From positions 140,505 through 204,504 of the forward strand of contig JBBISA010000002.1 of assembly GCA_037441525.1 (NCBI GenBank): a stretch of 64,000 bases of DNA, given 5' to 3'. The position numbers and the translations under genes are program-made. Below, piece by piece: positions 54,093 to 63,365 of this stretch. How positions within the stretch are numbered: the first letter of the stretch is position 1; every line of letters begins with the position of its first letter. The stretch comes from SKVR01 sp037441525. Lineage in GTDB: Bacteria > Bacteroidota > Bacteroidia > Bacteroidales > UBA7960. The notes beneath the pieces were generated by a model. It searched no databases, had not been told where the DNA came from, and saw only the letters and a program-made list of their open reading frames with translations.

Positions 54093-54998
54093 TCAATCCA
54101 ATACCCAATCTTCACTTCTTATTTCGCCATCAAGGCCTACTACCATTGCCTTTACCGGAACTTTACGTTGTGCCTGCTTGGTGGCCATTTTGGCGATCTG
54201 GAGCAATCCTGAGCAACAAGGTACTTCCATAACCATGACAGTAAGGGTATTGATTCTGGCCATATCGATCATAGCCGTAAGTTTTTCCACGTAGATATCT
54301 TTACCGTTATCTAGTTTGGGGCAAGCAATCGCAAGTCCTTTACCCTTAAGGTATTTACTGTGGAAATTTCCCATGGAAAAGGCTACACAGTCGGCTGCCA
54401 TGAGCACATCGGCATTCTGGAAATAGGGAGCCTGAGGGTTAACCAGGTGCAATTGCACGGGCCATTGTCTGAGCTCAGATGGTTGATCGGTTGTTGCGGC
54501 CGCAACTCCTGTTGCATCTGGTTTGTCGAACGACATCATTCTTGATCCGGGGCATCCGCCGCCGCCATGTGCATGCATTTCCATTTTAATTTCTTTTTTA
54601 GGGGTTTCGTGATTAATTGTTGGTTTAGATGATCTTTTCAGCTTGTTAAGGTCTATGTCAAGTTTATGGTTTATGATAAACTGAATACCTTGTTCCACAT
54701 ATTCGGTCTGGTTGTGGGCAATAAGGTGATGTAAATGGGCCAGAACAGTAGCTTCGCCTTTAGGAGAAATTCGTTCCATAACCTTTTTTTCGTCGTAGGG
54801 TTCGGCTTCACGCTCCTCGAAGCTTATGGCACCTACCGGACATTCGCCAATGCAGGCTCCCAGGCCATCGCAATACAGGTCGCTTATCATGCGGGCTTTG
54901 TCGTCAATCATTTGCAGGGCGCCTTCATGACAACCTTCCACACACAAACCGCAGCCGTTACAAAGGTCTTCATCAATTTTTATTACAGTTCTTTTCAT
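54093..54998 (-). CDS. 4Fe-4S ferredoxin-domain protein next to hcp
   Basis: 301 residues. Residues 10-60 contain two 4Fe-4S motifs (CNGCGLCVEGC and CDGLGACIGEC). The mid-part holds a Gly/His stretch (EMHAHGGGGCPGSRMMSF) and the C-terminal half has Cys at ADCVAFSMG, AIACPKLD and VPCCSGLL. This iron-sulfur protein is often found with hcp and an Rrf2 regulator, exactly as here, and may donate electrons or carry NO-damaged clusters. No catalytic domain is recognised. Confidence 0.8.
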   Translation of the reverse strand: MKRTVIKIDEDLCNGCGLCVEGCHEGALQMIDDKARMISDLYCDGLGACIGECPVGAISFEEREAEPYDEKKVMERISPKGEATVLAHLHHLIAHNQTEYVEQGIQFIINHKLDIDLNKLKRSSKPTINHETPKKEIKMEMHAHGGGGCPGSRMMSFDKPDATGVAAATTDQPSELRQWPVQLHLVNPQAPYFQNADVLMAADCVAFSMGNFHSKYLKGKGLAIACPKLDNGKDIYVEKLTAMIDMARINTLTVMVMEVPCCSGLLQIAKMATKQAQRKVPVKAMVVGLDGEIRSEDWVLD

Positions 54999-55096
54999 TT
55001 TTTCAAGGTTAACAGGTTATTAGTTTTTTTCTGAATTTCTTTCAATTAATCTGCGTCTCAGGTACTCTTTTATCTGTTTTCGGTTCTCATTATATT

Positions 55097-55495
55097 TTAC
55101 ACTTCCATTACTCCTTTATTCATTAGGTAATTTCTGAACTCTAAACTGAACTTTTGTTCCAACCCGCCAAAAATACATGACGTAAAGGGACATAGCTCGC
55201 ATTGCATCTTGCAGGATGTTGTATCTGCAATATCACCTTCAATAGCCTTGTAAATATCCAGCAGATTTGATTGACGTGCTTTTGCGCTGAGTAAAAAGCC
55301 ACCTTTGGGGCCACGGGTAGAAATCAGGTACCCATTTTTTACCAATTGCTGAAGGATTTTTGCAATATGATTTCTAGAAAATCTTGTTATTTCCGCTATT
55401 TCATGGGCATTGATAAGCCTTTCGCTACGCGCTATCAGCCCTATGGAATGAAGGGCGATGGTGGCTGCTTCCGATAGGTTAAAAATCTTGCTCAT
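55097..55495 (-). CDS. Rrf2-family regulator, NsrR-like
   Basis: 132 residues from ATG 55495. The frame is open to 55531, but MSKIFNLSEAATIALHSIG is the standard Rrf2 start. A winged helix (AHEIAEITRFSRNHIAKILQQLVKNGYL, TRGPKGGFLL) is followed by a Cys cluster (Cys95, Cys99, Cys102, Cys107). The wing suggests an Fe-S-sensing Rrf2 regulator such as NsrR. Its place above the ferredoxin and hcp genes supports NO control of them. Direct binding sites were not identified. Confidence 0.85.
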   Translation of the reverse strand: MSKIFNLSEAATIALHSIGLIARSERLINAHEIAEITRFSRNHIAKILQQLVKNGYLISTRGPKGGFLLSAKARQSNLLDIYKAIEGDIADTTSCKMQCELCPFTSCIFGGLEQKFSLEFRNYLMNKGVMEV

Positions 55496-55737
55496 TGACT
55501 TAAACAGGTAAATGGGTAAAACAATACGCAAATGTATGAATGTTTTTTAGAATAAAAAATTATTAAGGTATTAAAATACCACATTATTTGAATATTTTTT
55601 TAGTTTGTTGATTATCTGAAAATTACAATTAATATACAACAATTATAAATTGAAGAAATTTAAAAAAATACAAGGGTATCGGACAATAAGAATATAATGA
55701 TAATTTTGAATTACCAATTTTAAACAGTTCTTAGGAT

Positions 55738-56475
55738 ATGATAATCAAAGGGAAAGCTATCTGCGACAGGGGAGTGGTCCGGTCAGGCAACGAAGATCAT
55801 ATTTTAGTCAATCAGCGAATATTTACTGATGGTGCCATGGAATTTGAATTGAATGCCAATCTGGGAAACCATTGGTTTGCTGTAGCCGATGGAATGGGTG
55901 GGCACCATGGGGGAGAAGTGGCAAGCCGTCTGGTCTTAGAAAATTTGCGCGAAATCACCCGTGAAATCGAACCTGATATCAGTTTGAAGGAATTTGATGG
56001 AAGGATGTTTGCCTGGCTCATGGATATAAATGCATCCATAAAAATGGAGGGGGAACTAAACACTGCTCTGAAGGGAATGGGTACCACCCTTTCAGGGGTG
56101 TTCCTTGGCGAAAATTCTGCATACATATACAATGCCGGCGATAGCAGGGTATATCTTTACCGCAAGGGATTGCTCGAAAAGCTCACTCGCGATCATACCC
56201 TGGGCGAATCAGCCGGACGAAGGGATATCCGTTCGCATTTGCTTGTAAATTGTATAGGCCCCATTAACCACCCGTACATTGATGTTGATGATATTTCGCG
56301 CGAGATACTGCCAGGTACGGTTTTGCTTATTTGCAGTGATGGATTGACAGAAATGATTGATGGGATCGAATTACTTAAAGGTTGCGAAACCGGCTCGCCC
56401 GATTTACTGGTTGAAAAAGCCTGTAGCGCCGGTGGACGTGATAATATTTCACTGATCTGGGTCGAATTTATTTAA
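55738..56475 (+). CDS. PP2C-family protein phosphatase
   Basis: 245 residues with the metal-binding Asp motifs in the usual order: RSGNEDHILV, VADGMGGHHGGE, GDSRVYLYRKG, LICSDGLTEM, and GGRDNISLIWV. This is a PP2C/PrpC-like Ser/Thr phosphatase. It is cytoplasmic with no signal. The partner kinase is not in the window. Divergent from the Rrf2 gene, with a 240-base AT-rich gap. Confidence 0.92.
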   Translation: MIIKGKAICDRGVVRSGNEDHILVNQRIFTDGAMEFELNANLGNHWFAVADGMGGHHGGEVASRLVLENLREITREIEPDISLKEFDGRMFAWLMDINASIKMEGELNTALKGMGTTLSGVFLGENSAYIYNAGDSRVYLYRKGLLEKLTRDHTLGESAGRRDIRSHLLVNCIGPINHPYIDVDDISREILPGTVLLICSDGLTEMIDGIELLKGCETGSPDLLVEKACSAGGRDNISLIWVEFI

Positions 56476-56556
56476 TAATTGTGGTTGCCCGTATTATTAT
56501 CTTACCAGATTAGTCAGCAACAAGCATGCGCAGGATGTTAATAGAATCATCGAACT

Positions 56557-57297
56557 TCACGAAAATCCCCTATCCTTTTTAATGGAATTGTAAGCATCAT
56601 TTACCTTCTGGAATTTCTCCTTGGCTGCCTGCTGAAATTCTTCGCCCAGATGGGCTACCCTGTCGGGATGGTATTTTAATGCCATTGCCCTGAAGGCTTT
56701 TTTTATCTCTTCCTCAGTTGCATCGGGGCTTATTTCAAGAATTTTATAAGCACTATCGGTATCTTTCACAAACATATTCTTAATGGATGTAAAATCGTAC
56801 CGGTTAATACCCATCCAATCCGATATGTCTTCAATCATCTTTACTTCTGTGGGGTGGGTTTGTCCATCGGCAAGGGCAACGCCAAACAAATAATGAAGCA
56901 ACTGCAAACGGCTGTGCAGATCCATATTGTCGCGAATCTGATAACAAACCTGCTGAACCGGAATTTCCTGCTTAAGAATATCGCGTAAGGTCTGCATATA
57001 ATTTTGTGTTTGCACAGGCCCAAAGTTCTGCGTAAAAAAGGCTTTTATATAATCCAGTTCTGAGCGCAATTGCTTGCCATCAGCTTTCATAACCGCCGCC
57101 GAAAGCACCAGCAGGCTTATTCTGAAATCGCCGGGTTGCGTGGTTCTATATTCCTGTTGCGGACGGTATTCATATTCGCCCGAGTTCATACTATCGAAGG
57201 CAGAACCCATTATAAATCCAATGATGCCTCCTATAGGTCCACCAAATGCCCATCCGAGACCACCGATAATCCATTTTCCATATCCGCTTAGCGACAT
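56557..57297 (-). CDS. DjlA-like TerB/DnaJ co-chaperone
   Basis: 246 residues. The N-terminal segment is Gly-rich and may embed in the membrane (GKWIIGGLGWAFGGPIGGIIGFIMGSAF). The middle is a TerB-like helical region (SAAVMKADGKQLRSELDYIKAFF, GVALADGQTHPTEVKMIEDIS). The C-terminal J domain (AYKILEISPDATEEEIKKAFR, with HPD in MALKYHPDRVAHLG) binds DnaK. Layout and length match DjlA. Convergent with the PP2C gene. Confidence 0.9.
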   Translation of the reverse strand: MSLSGYGKWIIGGLGWAFGGPIGGIIGFIMGSAFDSMNSGEYEYRPQQEYRTTQPGDFRISLLVLSAAVMKADGKQLRSELDYIKAFFTQNFGPVQTQNYMQTLRDILKQEIPVQQVCYQIRDNMDLHSRLQLLHYLFGVALADGQTHPTEVKMIEDISDWMGINRYDFTSIKNMFVKDTDSAYKILEISPDATEEEIKKAFRAMALKYHPDRVAHLGEEFQQAAKEKFQKVNDAYNSIKKDRGFS

Positions 57298-57688
57298 AAA
57301 CCTCTAATCTTTTAATGATTCAACCCGGCAAATGTATTTTATTTTTTTCGCTTTCAACCCGAGCCTGAAGTATAATTTTGTGGAGACTTATTTACTATGT
57401 CAGGGGCAACTGAAAAATAAGTCAATGTTGAAAAATCTGTTTTGTAGGATGATTATCAATTCTTTATCTAATGCTCTGCTGTGCAATAGTTCGCTAAATA
57501 CATTGTTATTCTGCTTTTTCCATCAGCAAAGCTTTATTTTATTCCATTATTTCACAATTTTTTAAACATTATTCATAAATTTACGCCTTTTATGAGTATG
57601 TCCTGATTAAATCAGGCTCAGGTAATACTTTTCGAAGGAATTACAAAACGGATTTTTAGTGTTAAATCAAAAACAAATCAAGAAAAAC
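57298..57688. other. AT-rich gene-free region before the oxidoreductase
   Basis: 391 bases between divergent genes. A TAATTTTG word at 57373-57380 on the + strand fits TAnnTTTG, but the next start is about 310 bases away. No frame or RNA was recognised. Confidence 0.5.
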
Positions 57689-58990
57689 ATGAAGAATTTA
57701 TCCAGAAGAAGTTTTATCCGCACAACTGCAACCGGATTGGTGGGCTTGTCGGTATTACCCCTTTTAAAAGGGTGTAAAGTTGGCGCTAATGATACCATAC
57801 GACTTGGTTTCATTGGCCTGGGGCAGCAAACCGTTTACCTGGTAAATGGTTTCCAGAATATTGCAGGAGTAAAAATTGTTGCCGGTTGCGATGTATATGG
57901 CGTGAAACGTCAGCGCTTCGAAAACATGGTAAAAAGCTACCAGGAATCTACACAACAAACGGTAGAGGTTACTCTTTACGATGATTATCAGGATTTGCTG
58001 GCCCGTCCTGATATTGATGCGGTTATTATAGCCACCCCCGACCACTGGCATGCCATGATGACTCTTGATGCTGTGCGCGCCGGCAAGGACATTTACCTTG
58101 AAAAGCCTGTTACTTTTACCATTGAAGAGGGAAAAGCCATTGTGAAGGCAGTTCGCGACAACAACCTGGTATTGGCTGTGGGCAGTCAGCAACGATCCGA
58201 CCTTCGTTTTCAGCATGCTGTTAACCTGGTGCGTGATGGCAAGTTGGGTATTTTGCGCAAAATCAATGCGTGGGTAGGGCCTCCTCCAACTCCTTACGAT
58301 TTGCCCGAAGAAGTAGTCCCGGCCGATTTGAATTGGGAAAAATGGCTGGGCCCCATGCCTTACGTTCATTATAATAATGGATTAAACCCGCCTATTACTC
58401 TCGACCCGGTACAAAATGAAACCTTCTGGGCTAAATGGCGCTATTATAAGGAAACCGGCGGTGGATTCCTTACCGACTGGGGCGCTCACAATTTCGACAT
58501 TGCCCAGTGGGCACTCAATATGGACAATGGAGGCCCGGTAAGGATCGTACCCATTGGCGCAGAAGGGAACGAATATATTAAATTTGAATATGCAGATGGT
58601 GTTTTGGTTGAAAATGCACCATTTAGCGAAAATCGTGGTTTTGGTGTTAAGTTCTATGGCGACGATGCATGGGTTGAAGTTTCACGCAGCCATTATTCTG
58701 CTTCCGACGATTCATTGTTGCCGCCTCCGCTGGAAGAGGCTGACGGCAAGGTTCCCTACGAAACCAGCACCGCACACTACACCAATTTTATAGAGTGTCT
58801 TCGTTCACGCAAAGATCCCATCGCACCTGTAAATGCTGGTCATAGGTCAGGTTCCTTAGGTATTCTGGGTAATATTGCCACCAACCTGGCACGCCCGCTT
58901 AGGTGGGATCCTGTAAATGAGAGGTTTGTTAGCGATTCTGAAGCCGACCTGCAGCTTACCCGCCAATACAGACCTGGCTTTAGCCTTTAA
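57689..58990 (+). CDS. Tat-exported Gfo/Idh/MocA oxidoreductase
   Basis: 433 residues from ATG 57689. The Tat-like start MKNLSRRSFIRTTATGLVG (twin Arg, then hydrophobic core and a Cys in LLKGC) replaces the longer GTG-started reading from 57659. The Rossmann part has RLGFIGLGQQ and the Lys motif YLEKPVT. The C-terminal sheet has GGGFLTDWGAHNFDIAQWAL. This type acts on sugars or glycans in the periplasm or as a lipoprotein. It precedes the ThuA and GH29 genes, so it likely forms part of a glycan-use cluster. Confidence 0.9.
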   Translation: MKNLSRRSFIRTTATGLVGLSVLPLLKGCKVGANDTIRLGFIGLGQQTVYLVNGFQNIAGVKIVAGCDVYGVKRQRFENMVKSYQESTQQTVEVTLYDDYQDLLARPDIDAVIIATPDHWHAMMTLDAVRAGKDIYLEKPVTFTIEEGKAIVKAVRDNNLVLAVGSQQRSDLRFQHAVNLVRDGKLGILRKINAWVGPPPTPYDLPEEVVPADLNWEKWLGPMPYVHYNNGLNPPITLDPVQNETFWAKWRYYKETGGGFLTDWGAHNFDIAQWALNMDNGGPVRIVPIGAEGNEYIKFEYADGVLVENAPFSENRGFGVKFYGDDAWVEVSRSHYSASDDSLLPPPLEEADGKVPYETSTAHYTNFIECLRSRKDPIAPVNAGHRSGSLGILGNIATNLARPLRWDPVNERFVSDSEADLQLTRQYRPGFSL

Positions 58991-59081
58991 CTATAATTAA
59001 ATGCATATAAATCATTAACCCCGGCCGGCTATCCTGGTTTTATAGGGATACAGGCTGGGGTAAATTTTAATCGAATAAAAT

Positions 59082-59921
59082 ATGGATGTGAATAAAACTA
59101 CCCGTAGAAATTTTCTGGGCAAGGCCCTGGCAGCTTCGGCTGCCACAGTGCTGGCTGCCCAAGGACTGCAGGCATGTGGTTATAAGCCACTGGCTGCAAA
59201 TATCAAAGGCCAGGAACCGACCCTCAAAAACAAAAAAGTATTGTTTGTTTATGGTGGTTGGGATGGCCATGATCCTGTTCTAAACCGCGACCTTTTCGTT
59301 CCATGGATGCGTGAAGAAGGAGCCGAAGTTACCGTTTCAGATAAGCTCGAAATTTACCTTGACAAAGACCTGATGTCGTCGCTCGATCTTATTGTTCAAC
59401 AGTGGACTATGGGGCAAATAACCGGCGACCAGGAAAAAGGATTGCTCGAAGCCGTAAGGAACGGTTGCGGGCTATCGGGATGGCATGGTGGCTTGTGCGA
59501 CTCTTTCCGCAATAATGTGGAATACCAGTTTATGACAGGTGGCCAGTGGGTTTCACATCCCGGTGGTGTTATCGATTATAAGGTTAATATTATTGACCAT
59601 AGCGACCCCATTACCCGCGGGCTAAACGATTTTGCCATGCGCTCCGAGCAGTATTATATGCACGTTGACCCCAATGTGAATGTGCTGGCCACAACAAAAT
59701 TCACTGGCGAACATGCCTTCTGGATTGATGGCTGTACCATGCCCGTGGTATGGAAGAAATATTACGGCAAAGGCCGCATTTTCTATTCATCGCTTGGTCA
59801 CGTGCGTCCTGACTTTGATGTTTATGAAGCCCTGGAAATACAGAAACGCGGTACCCGTTGGGCTGCCGAAAGCAAATATCATCCTTTTGAAGAGTGGAGA
59901 AACCCGGTTTATAAAGTGTAA
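59082..59921 (+). CDS. ThuA-domain protein, Tat signal
   Basis: 279 residues. The Tat-like N-terminus is TTRRNFLGKALAASAATVLAAQGLQAC. The ThuA domain follows: KVLFVYGGWDGHDPVL, GLSGWHGGLCDSF, and WKKYYGKGRIFYSSLGH. ThuA is a glutamine-amidotransferase-like fold linked to sugar use. Its exact reaction is unknown. It lies between the Gfo/Idh/MocA and fucosidase genes. Confidence 0.9.
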   Translation: MDVNKTTRRNFLGKALAASAATVLAAQGLQACGYKPLAANIKGQEPTLKNKKVLFVYGGWDGHDPVLNRDLFVPWMREEGAEVTVSDKLEIYLDKDLMSSLDLIVQQWTMGQITGDQEKGLLEAVRNGCGLSGWHGGLCDSFRNNVEYQFMTGGQWVSHPGGVIDYKVNIIDHSDPITRGLNDFAMRSEQYYMHVDPNVNVLATTKFTGEHAFWIDGCTMPVVWKKYYGKGRIFYSSLGHVRPDFDVYEALEIQKRGTRWAAESKYHPFEEWRNPVYKV

Positions 59922-59980
59922 ATATAACACTTAGTATTTTTACCTTACTCTGGATTCATCATCATGACAAATCTGAAATG

Positions 59981-60015
59981 AAGTCCGGGCCTGACTTCAA
60001 GTCAGACCCGGACTT
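59981..60015. repeat. 17-bp near-perfect palindrome upstream of the GH29 gene
   Basis: The arms AAGTCCGGGCCTGACTT (59981-59997) and AAGTCAGACCCGGACTT (59999-60015) are complementary except for one position, with a 1-base centre. It is 44 bases before the fucosidase ATG and 60 bases after the ThuA stop. Confidence 0.85.
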
Positions 60016-60058
60016 GTTCTATTATAAACCCAAATTTAAATCCAAAACCACCAAAAAA

Positions 60059-61438
60059 ATGAAAACACTTATACATACTATCATTGCTCTTTCTTTTACC
60101 GTTGCATCACTTTCCCAGACACCACCCCCCGAATATATGCGCCAATACAACACATCGCGCCAGCGCACAGAATGGATGACCGATGCCCGTTTTGGTATGT
60201 TTATCCATTTTGGTGCCTATGCAGTGCCTGCGCGTGGCGAATGGGTAAAAACCCACGAGTTTATGACCAACGATGAATACCAAAAATACATTGATCTGTT
60301 TAACCCCGTTGATTGCGATATGAAAGAGTGGGCGCGCCTGGCTAAGGAAGCAGGTATGAAATATGCTGTGATGACTGCCAAGCACCACGACGGTTTCTGT
60401 CTTTTCGACAGCAAACTTACCAACTACTCCACCGGCAAAACCATTGGCCGCGACCTTGTGCGTGAATTCCTTGATGCTTTCAGGGCTGAAGGATTGAAGG
60501 TAGGATTGTATTATTCACTGATTGACTGGCATCATGCTGATTATCCTAAGTACAAACATACCAACCACCCCATGAGAAACCGGGAAGAATTCAGGGATGA
60601 ACAGATCAACTGGGTCAATTACCTTAAATATATGCATGGCCAGGTGGAAGAGCTCACCACCAGCTATGGCCGTATTGATGTGATGTGGTTCGATTTCAGC
60701 TATGGCGAAATGACCGGCGAAAAATGGCAGGCCCGTAAACTTGTTGACATGGTGCGAAAGAACCAGCCCCGCATTATCCTTAACAATCGCTTGCAGGCTT
60801 CCGGTGAAGGGGTGATAGGTCTGAGAGATTTTTACCTGGGCGACTTCGACACCCCCGGACAGGGAGTACCAGAGCAGGAAATGAAAGACCAGTTTGGAAA
60901 CTCTCTGCGATGGGAAACCTGTCTTACCCTTAACAACAACTGGGGTTATGCCCAGAACGATAACGATTGGAAATCGCCCGAACTGGTGATTCACACTCTG
61001 GTGGATATTGTGAGCAAGAACGGGAATTTGCTACTCAACGTAGGGCCAGATGGACGGGGCCGTATACCTGAGCAGTCGGTAAAAATATTGCGTGAAGTGG
61101 GAGTTTGGATGCGCAAAAACGGCGAAAGCATTTATGGATGTGGCAATGCAGAAATGGATACACCCCAATGGGGCCGTATCACCAAAAAAGGTAATACCCT
61201 TTACCTGCACTGGATGTACCCCAGAATTGGCTATATCAATATGAAAGGATTTGCCGATAAAACCCAAAGCGTTACCTTTCTTTATAACGGTTCTGAAGCA
61301 TTCACAGCCACCCAATGGTGGGGCAACCAGCGCGATGATAATTTCCTGATCAATTTCAATACCCCCATTTATCATACCTTTCCGCTGCCCGATGAGCGCA
61401 ACACTGTGATAAAGATGGAGTTGAAAGCAAATCCATAA
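60059..61438 (+). CDS. GH29 alpha-L-fucosidase
   Basis: 459 residues from ATG 60059. The signal peptide MKTLIHTIIALSFTVASLSQ fits this start; a longer reading from 59978 crosses the palindrome and is unlikely. The GH29 blocks are FGMFIHFGAYAVPARGEW, AVMTAKHHDGFCLFDS, and DVMWFDFSYGE, where Asp212 is the likely nucleophile. NGNLLLNVGPDGRG closes the barrel. A C-terminal beta-sandwich follows. It releases fucose, in the periplasm or outside, together with the neighbouring oxidoreductase and ThuA protein. Confidence 0.93.
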   Translation: MKTLIHTIIALSFTVASLSQTPPPEYMRQYNTSRQRTEWMTDARFGMFIHFGAYAVPARGEWVKTHEFMTNDEYQKYIDLFNPVDCDMKEWARLAKEAGMKYAVMTAKHHDGFCLFDSKLTNYSTGKTIGRDLVREFLDAFRAEGLKVGLYYSLIDWHHADYPKYKHTNHPMRNREEFRDEQINWVNYLKYMHGQVEELTTSYGRIDVMWFDFSYGEMTGEKWQARKLVDMVRKNQPRIILNNRLQASGEGVIGLRDFYLGDFDTPGQGVPEQEMKDQFGNSLRWETCLTLNNNWGYAQNDNDWKSPELVIHTLVDIVSKNGNLLLNVGPDGRGRIPEQSVKILREVGVWMRKNGESIYGCGNAEMDTPQWGRITKKGNTLYLHWMYPRIGYINMKGFADKTQSVTFLYNGSEAFTATQWWGNQRDDNFLINFNTPIYHTFPLPDERNTVIKMELKANP

Positions 61439-61499
61439 GTATTTTGCATTATAATAACTTTCCAACGCCCTGATTTGGCCATGTTTGTATACACATGGT

Positions 61500-61682
61500 T
61501 TAGGTAAGCCTGTTTGGTGCCAATCCTTTCGTCAACTTATTGAAATACCCCACTGAATCACGATATACTGTGTATTTGGGTGAAAATAATTCAATTGCCA
61601 GTATAAACATGAACTTGTCGTGATTGTCGATAAACCATTGGTAAAGATCATTTTTGCTCATTTCAGTGGGCGTTTCCCCCAC
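61500..61682 (-). CDS. Hypothetical 60-aa protein, doubtful
   Basis: A frame of 60 residues whose second half is aromatic and balanced: MSKNDLYQWFIDNHDKFMF, then ILAIELFSPKYTVYRDSVGYF. The composition looks protein-like, but no family is recognised and no promoter is seen. It may be a remnant of a longer gene. Confidence 0.3.
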   Translation of the reverse strand: MGETPTEMSKNDLYQWFIDNHDKFMFILAIELFSPKYTVYRDSVGYFNKLTKGLAPNRLT

Positions 61683-62055
61683 TGCTGAATTTTATCTGAG
61701 TGTTGGCATAGCAAATTGGCAGATTTATATCAAAATTAAATTAATTCTCTGACAGCCATTATACCCGGATTCTTCCAAAGTTTTGCTGGCATGGTTTCAT
61801 CCGAACACGAATTAATACTCATTATTCTACTTCATTTGTGCGAGATATACTCTACCGGTACAAAAAAGTTTTAAAGCATCGTAAAACCAAAACCATTTTT
61901 CTTACAAACAAGAATAAGGCTTTATCCTTCTGTTTTTTGGGGATGTATTATATACCTGTTGGAAATTCCGGTTTTACTATGTTTTGGGTTTGCCAATTTA
62001 AAATTGTCACCTTTAAAATTACAACCGTTTTACGCCAGAGAACTCCTTCTAATCC

Positions 62056-62091
62056 CGGAGCTCCGAGGCAGCTTCCCAAACCCAAGCTGCC
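62056..62091. repeat. Palindrome plus hairpin in intergenic DNA
   Basis: CGGAGCTCCG (62056-62065) is a perfect 10-base palindrome. Next to it GGCAGCTT (62067-62074) and AAGCTGCC (62084-62091) form an 8-bp hairpin around a 9-base loop. Two adjacent palindromes resemble REP-like elements. Confidence 0.6.
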
Positions 62092-62579
62092 CTTTGTTAA
62101 ATGCTCCGGTTCCATCCCCATTGTCGGCAGTGCCGGTTCCCTGGCTTCATGGCGGAATGAGGGTGCCATTATTTCTGATTTTTTGGTGTGTAAAGTTTTT
62201 GATAGTGATTTGACCAGATGTGATGGGGCAAAAATAAAAACCGGGCGCGCCAAAATACGTCGTTGTGATGGTAAAATTGGAAAAAAGTTGAAGGAATTTT
62301 AGATTGTGCGGGTGGTGGGCATGATATAAATATTTCCAGCTCTTTAGGCCGGAAGGGTGAGTTTTGGTTTCAAGGTTACCCCATAAAATGCTGGCGTAAA
62401 AGGGGAGCGGCTTACCCCTGGTAATCTAACGGTTCATGATCTCTGTAATAGTGATAAATTTTTTTCAGGTACACCACTCAACAGGATGATTGTTTAAATG
62501 GGAAGGGTTGCTAATTAAAACCATAATACCCGTTTGATATCTGTACCAACAGGGTTATTGCTTTCATTACCAAACCGGG

Positions 62580-62611
62580 GAAAAAAAAGCCGCCATGTTT
62601 GCATGACGGCT
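62580..62611 (-). terminator. Terminator of the rhodopsin gene
   Basis: On the minus strand AGCCGTCATG, loop CAAA, CATGGCGGCT (one wobble) is followed by eight T. It begins 29 bases after the rhodopsin stop. Confidence 0.9.
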
Positions 62612-62639
62612 TCCTTGTTGTCGGATCAGAAAAGAAATG

Positions 62640-63365
62640 TTATTTCTCTTCAGTATAACCTTCGTGTTTGCTCATGGTTTGTGCCACAACAGTGAGCAAG
62701 ATACCATAAATTACCTTGGATGACACATCGGCAATGGTATAAGTAATTTGGCGCCCCACAAAACCTATCTCGCTAAACAGAGCTCCTTCCAGTCCGACAA
62801 GGTGCGGCATCAGGTATGCACCCGGATACAACATCCACGATACCGGGAACAGGGTCCAGATAGAACCAAGGGAACGTTGTGCCTGTGCCGGAATGCCCTG
62901 CTTTCCTTCGGTGATTACCCTGCGCATGAGGATCAGGATGTGGAAGAAAAACAAAGTTGAAATAGCGCCCCAGGCAAAGAACGCGGTAATGTTGGTCACC
63001 TCGTAAAACTGACCGATATACCCGGTGATAATCATGCCGGTACCCGAAAACCAGAACTGGTTGCGAATGCTTGAGAAACTTGATTTGGTGAGTGTAACCA
63101 CAAACAAAATCTGGAACAAAAGCATGGGTACATCGATAAGCCTGTTGAGATACCTGTATCCATTGTTAAACAGGTCCTGACCTTCGCCAAGGAAGTATTT
63201 GCCACGGGCAGCATCGAAAACAAAACTGTTTGTCCAGTTACTGGCCTGGGCAAACAATAAAAGAAAAGCCGATACCATAACCACTACCGACAATACAGAA
63301 GAAGTACGAAAGCGCGGTGCAACAGTTTTGATAGTAAGGATGAAATAGAAAAGACCAGCCAGCAT
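62640..63365 (-). CDS. Sodium-pump-type (NDQ) microbial rhodopsin, readable portion
   Basis: Residues 38-278 in full-length numbering; the 5' part is separated by a TAG (next entry). Helix C reads YRYLNRLIDVPMLLFQ with Asn111, Asp115 and Gln122, the NDQ triad of sodium-pumping KR2 (N112/D116/Q123). Helix G reads YTIADVSSKVIYG with Asp250 and retinal Lys254. Position 112 is Arg (AGG) where KR2 and nearly all microbial rhodopsins have Trp (TGG). It should be a seven-helix light-driven Na+ pump if intact. From ATG 63365 alone, half of helix A is lost, so activity is doubtful. No retinal or carotenoid genes are in the window. Confidence 0.9.
   Translation of the reverse strand: MLAGLFYFILTIKTVAPRFRTSSVLSVVVMVSAFLLLFAQASNWTNSFVFDAARGKYFLGEGQDLFNNGYRYLNRLIDVPMLLFQILFVVTLTKSSFSSIRNQFWFSGTGMIITGYIGQFYEVTNITAFFAWGAISTLFFFHILILMRRVITEGKQGIPAQAQRSLGSIWTLFPVSWMLYPGAYLMPHLVGLEGALFSEIGFVGRQITYTIADVSSKVIYGILLTVVAQTMSKHEGYTEEK

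Larger units (their letters stand above)
61439..62579. other. 1.1 kb region with no secure gene
   Basis: Apart from a doubtful 60-residue frame (61500-61682, -), no protein-like reading was found. The region 62000-62170 is GC-richer and carries palindromes (separate entry). It lies between the fucosidase gene and the rhodopsin terminator. Confidence 0.5.

Noticed and set aside
61838..62302. Frames of 154 codons (+) and 101 codons (61948-62253, -) in the gap before the rhodopsin
   Set aside because: They overlap each other, have repeat-like composition, no family resemblance, and cover the palindrome patch. I treat them as chance frames.
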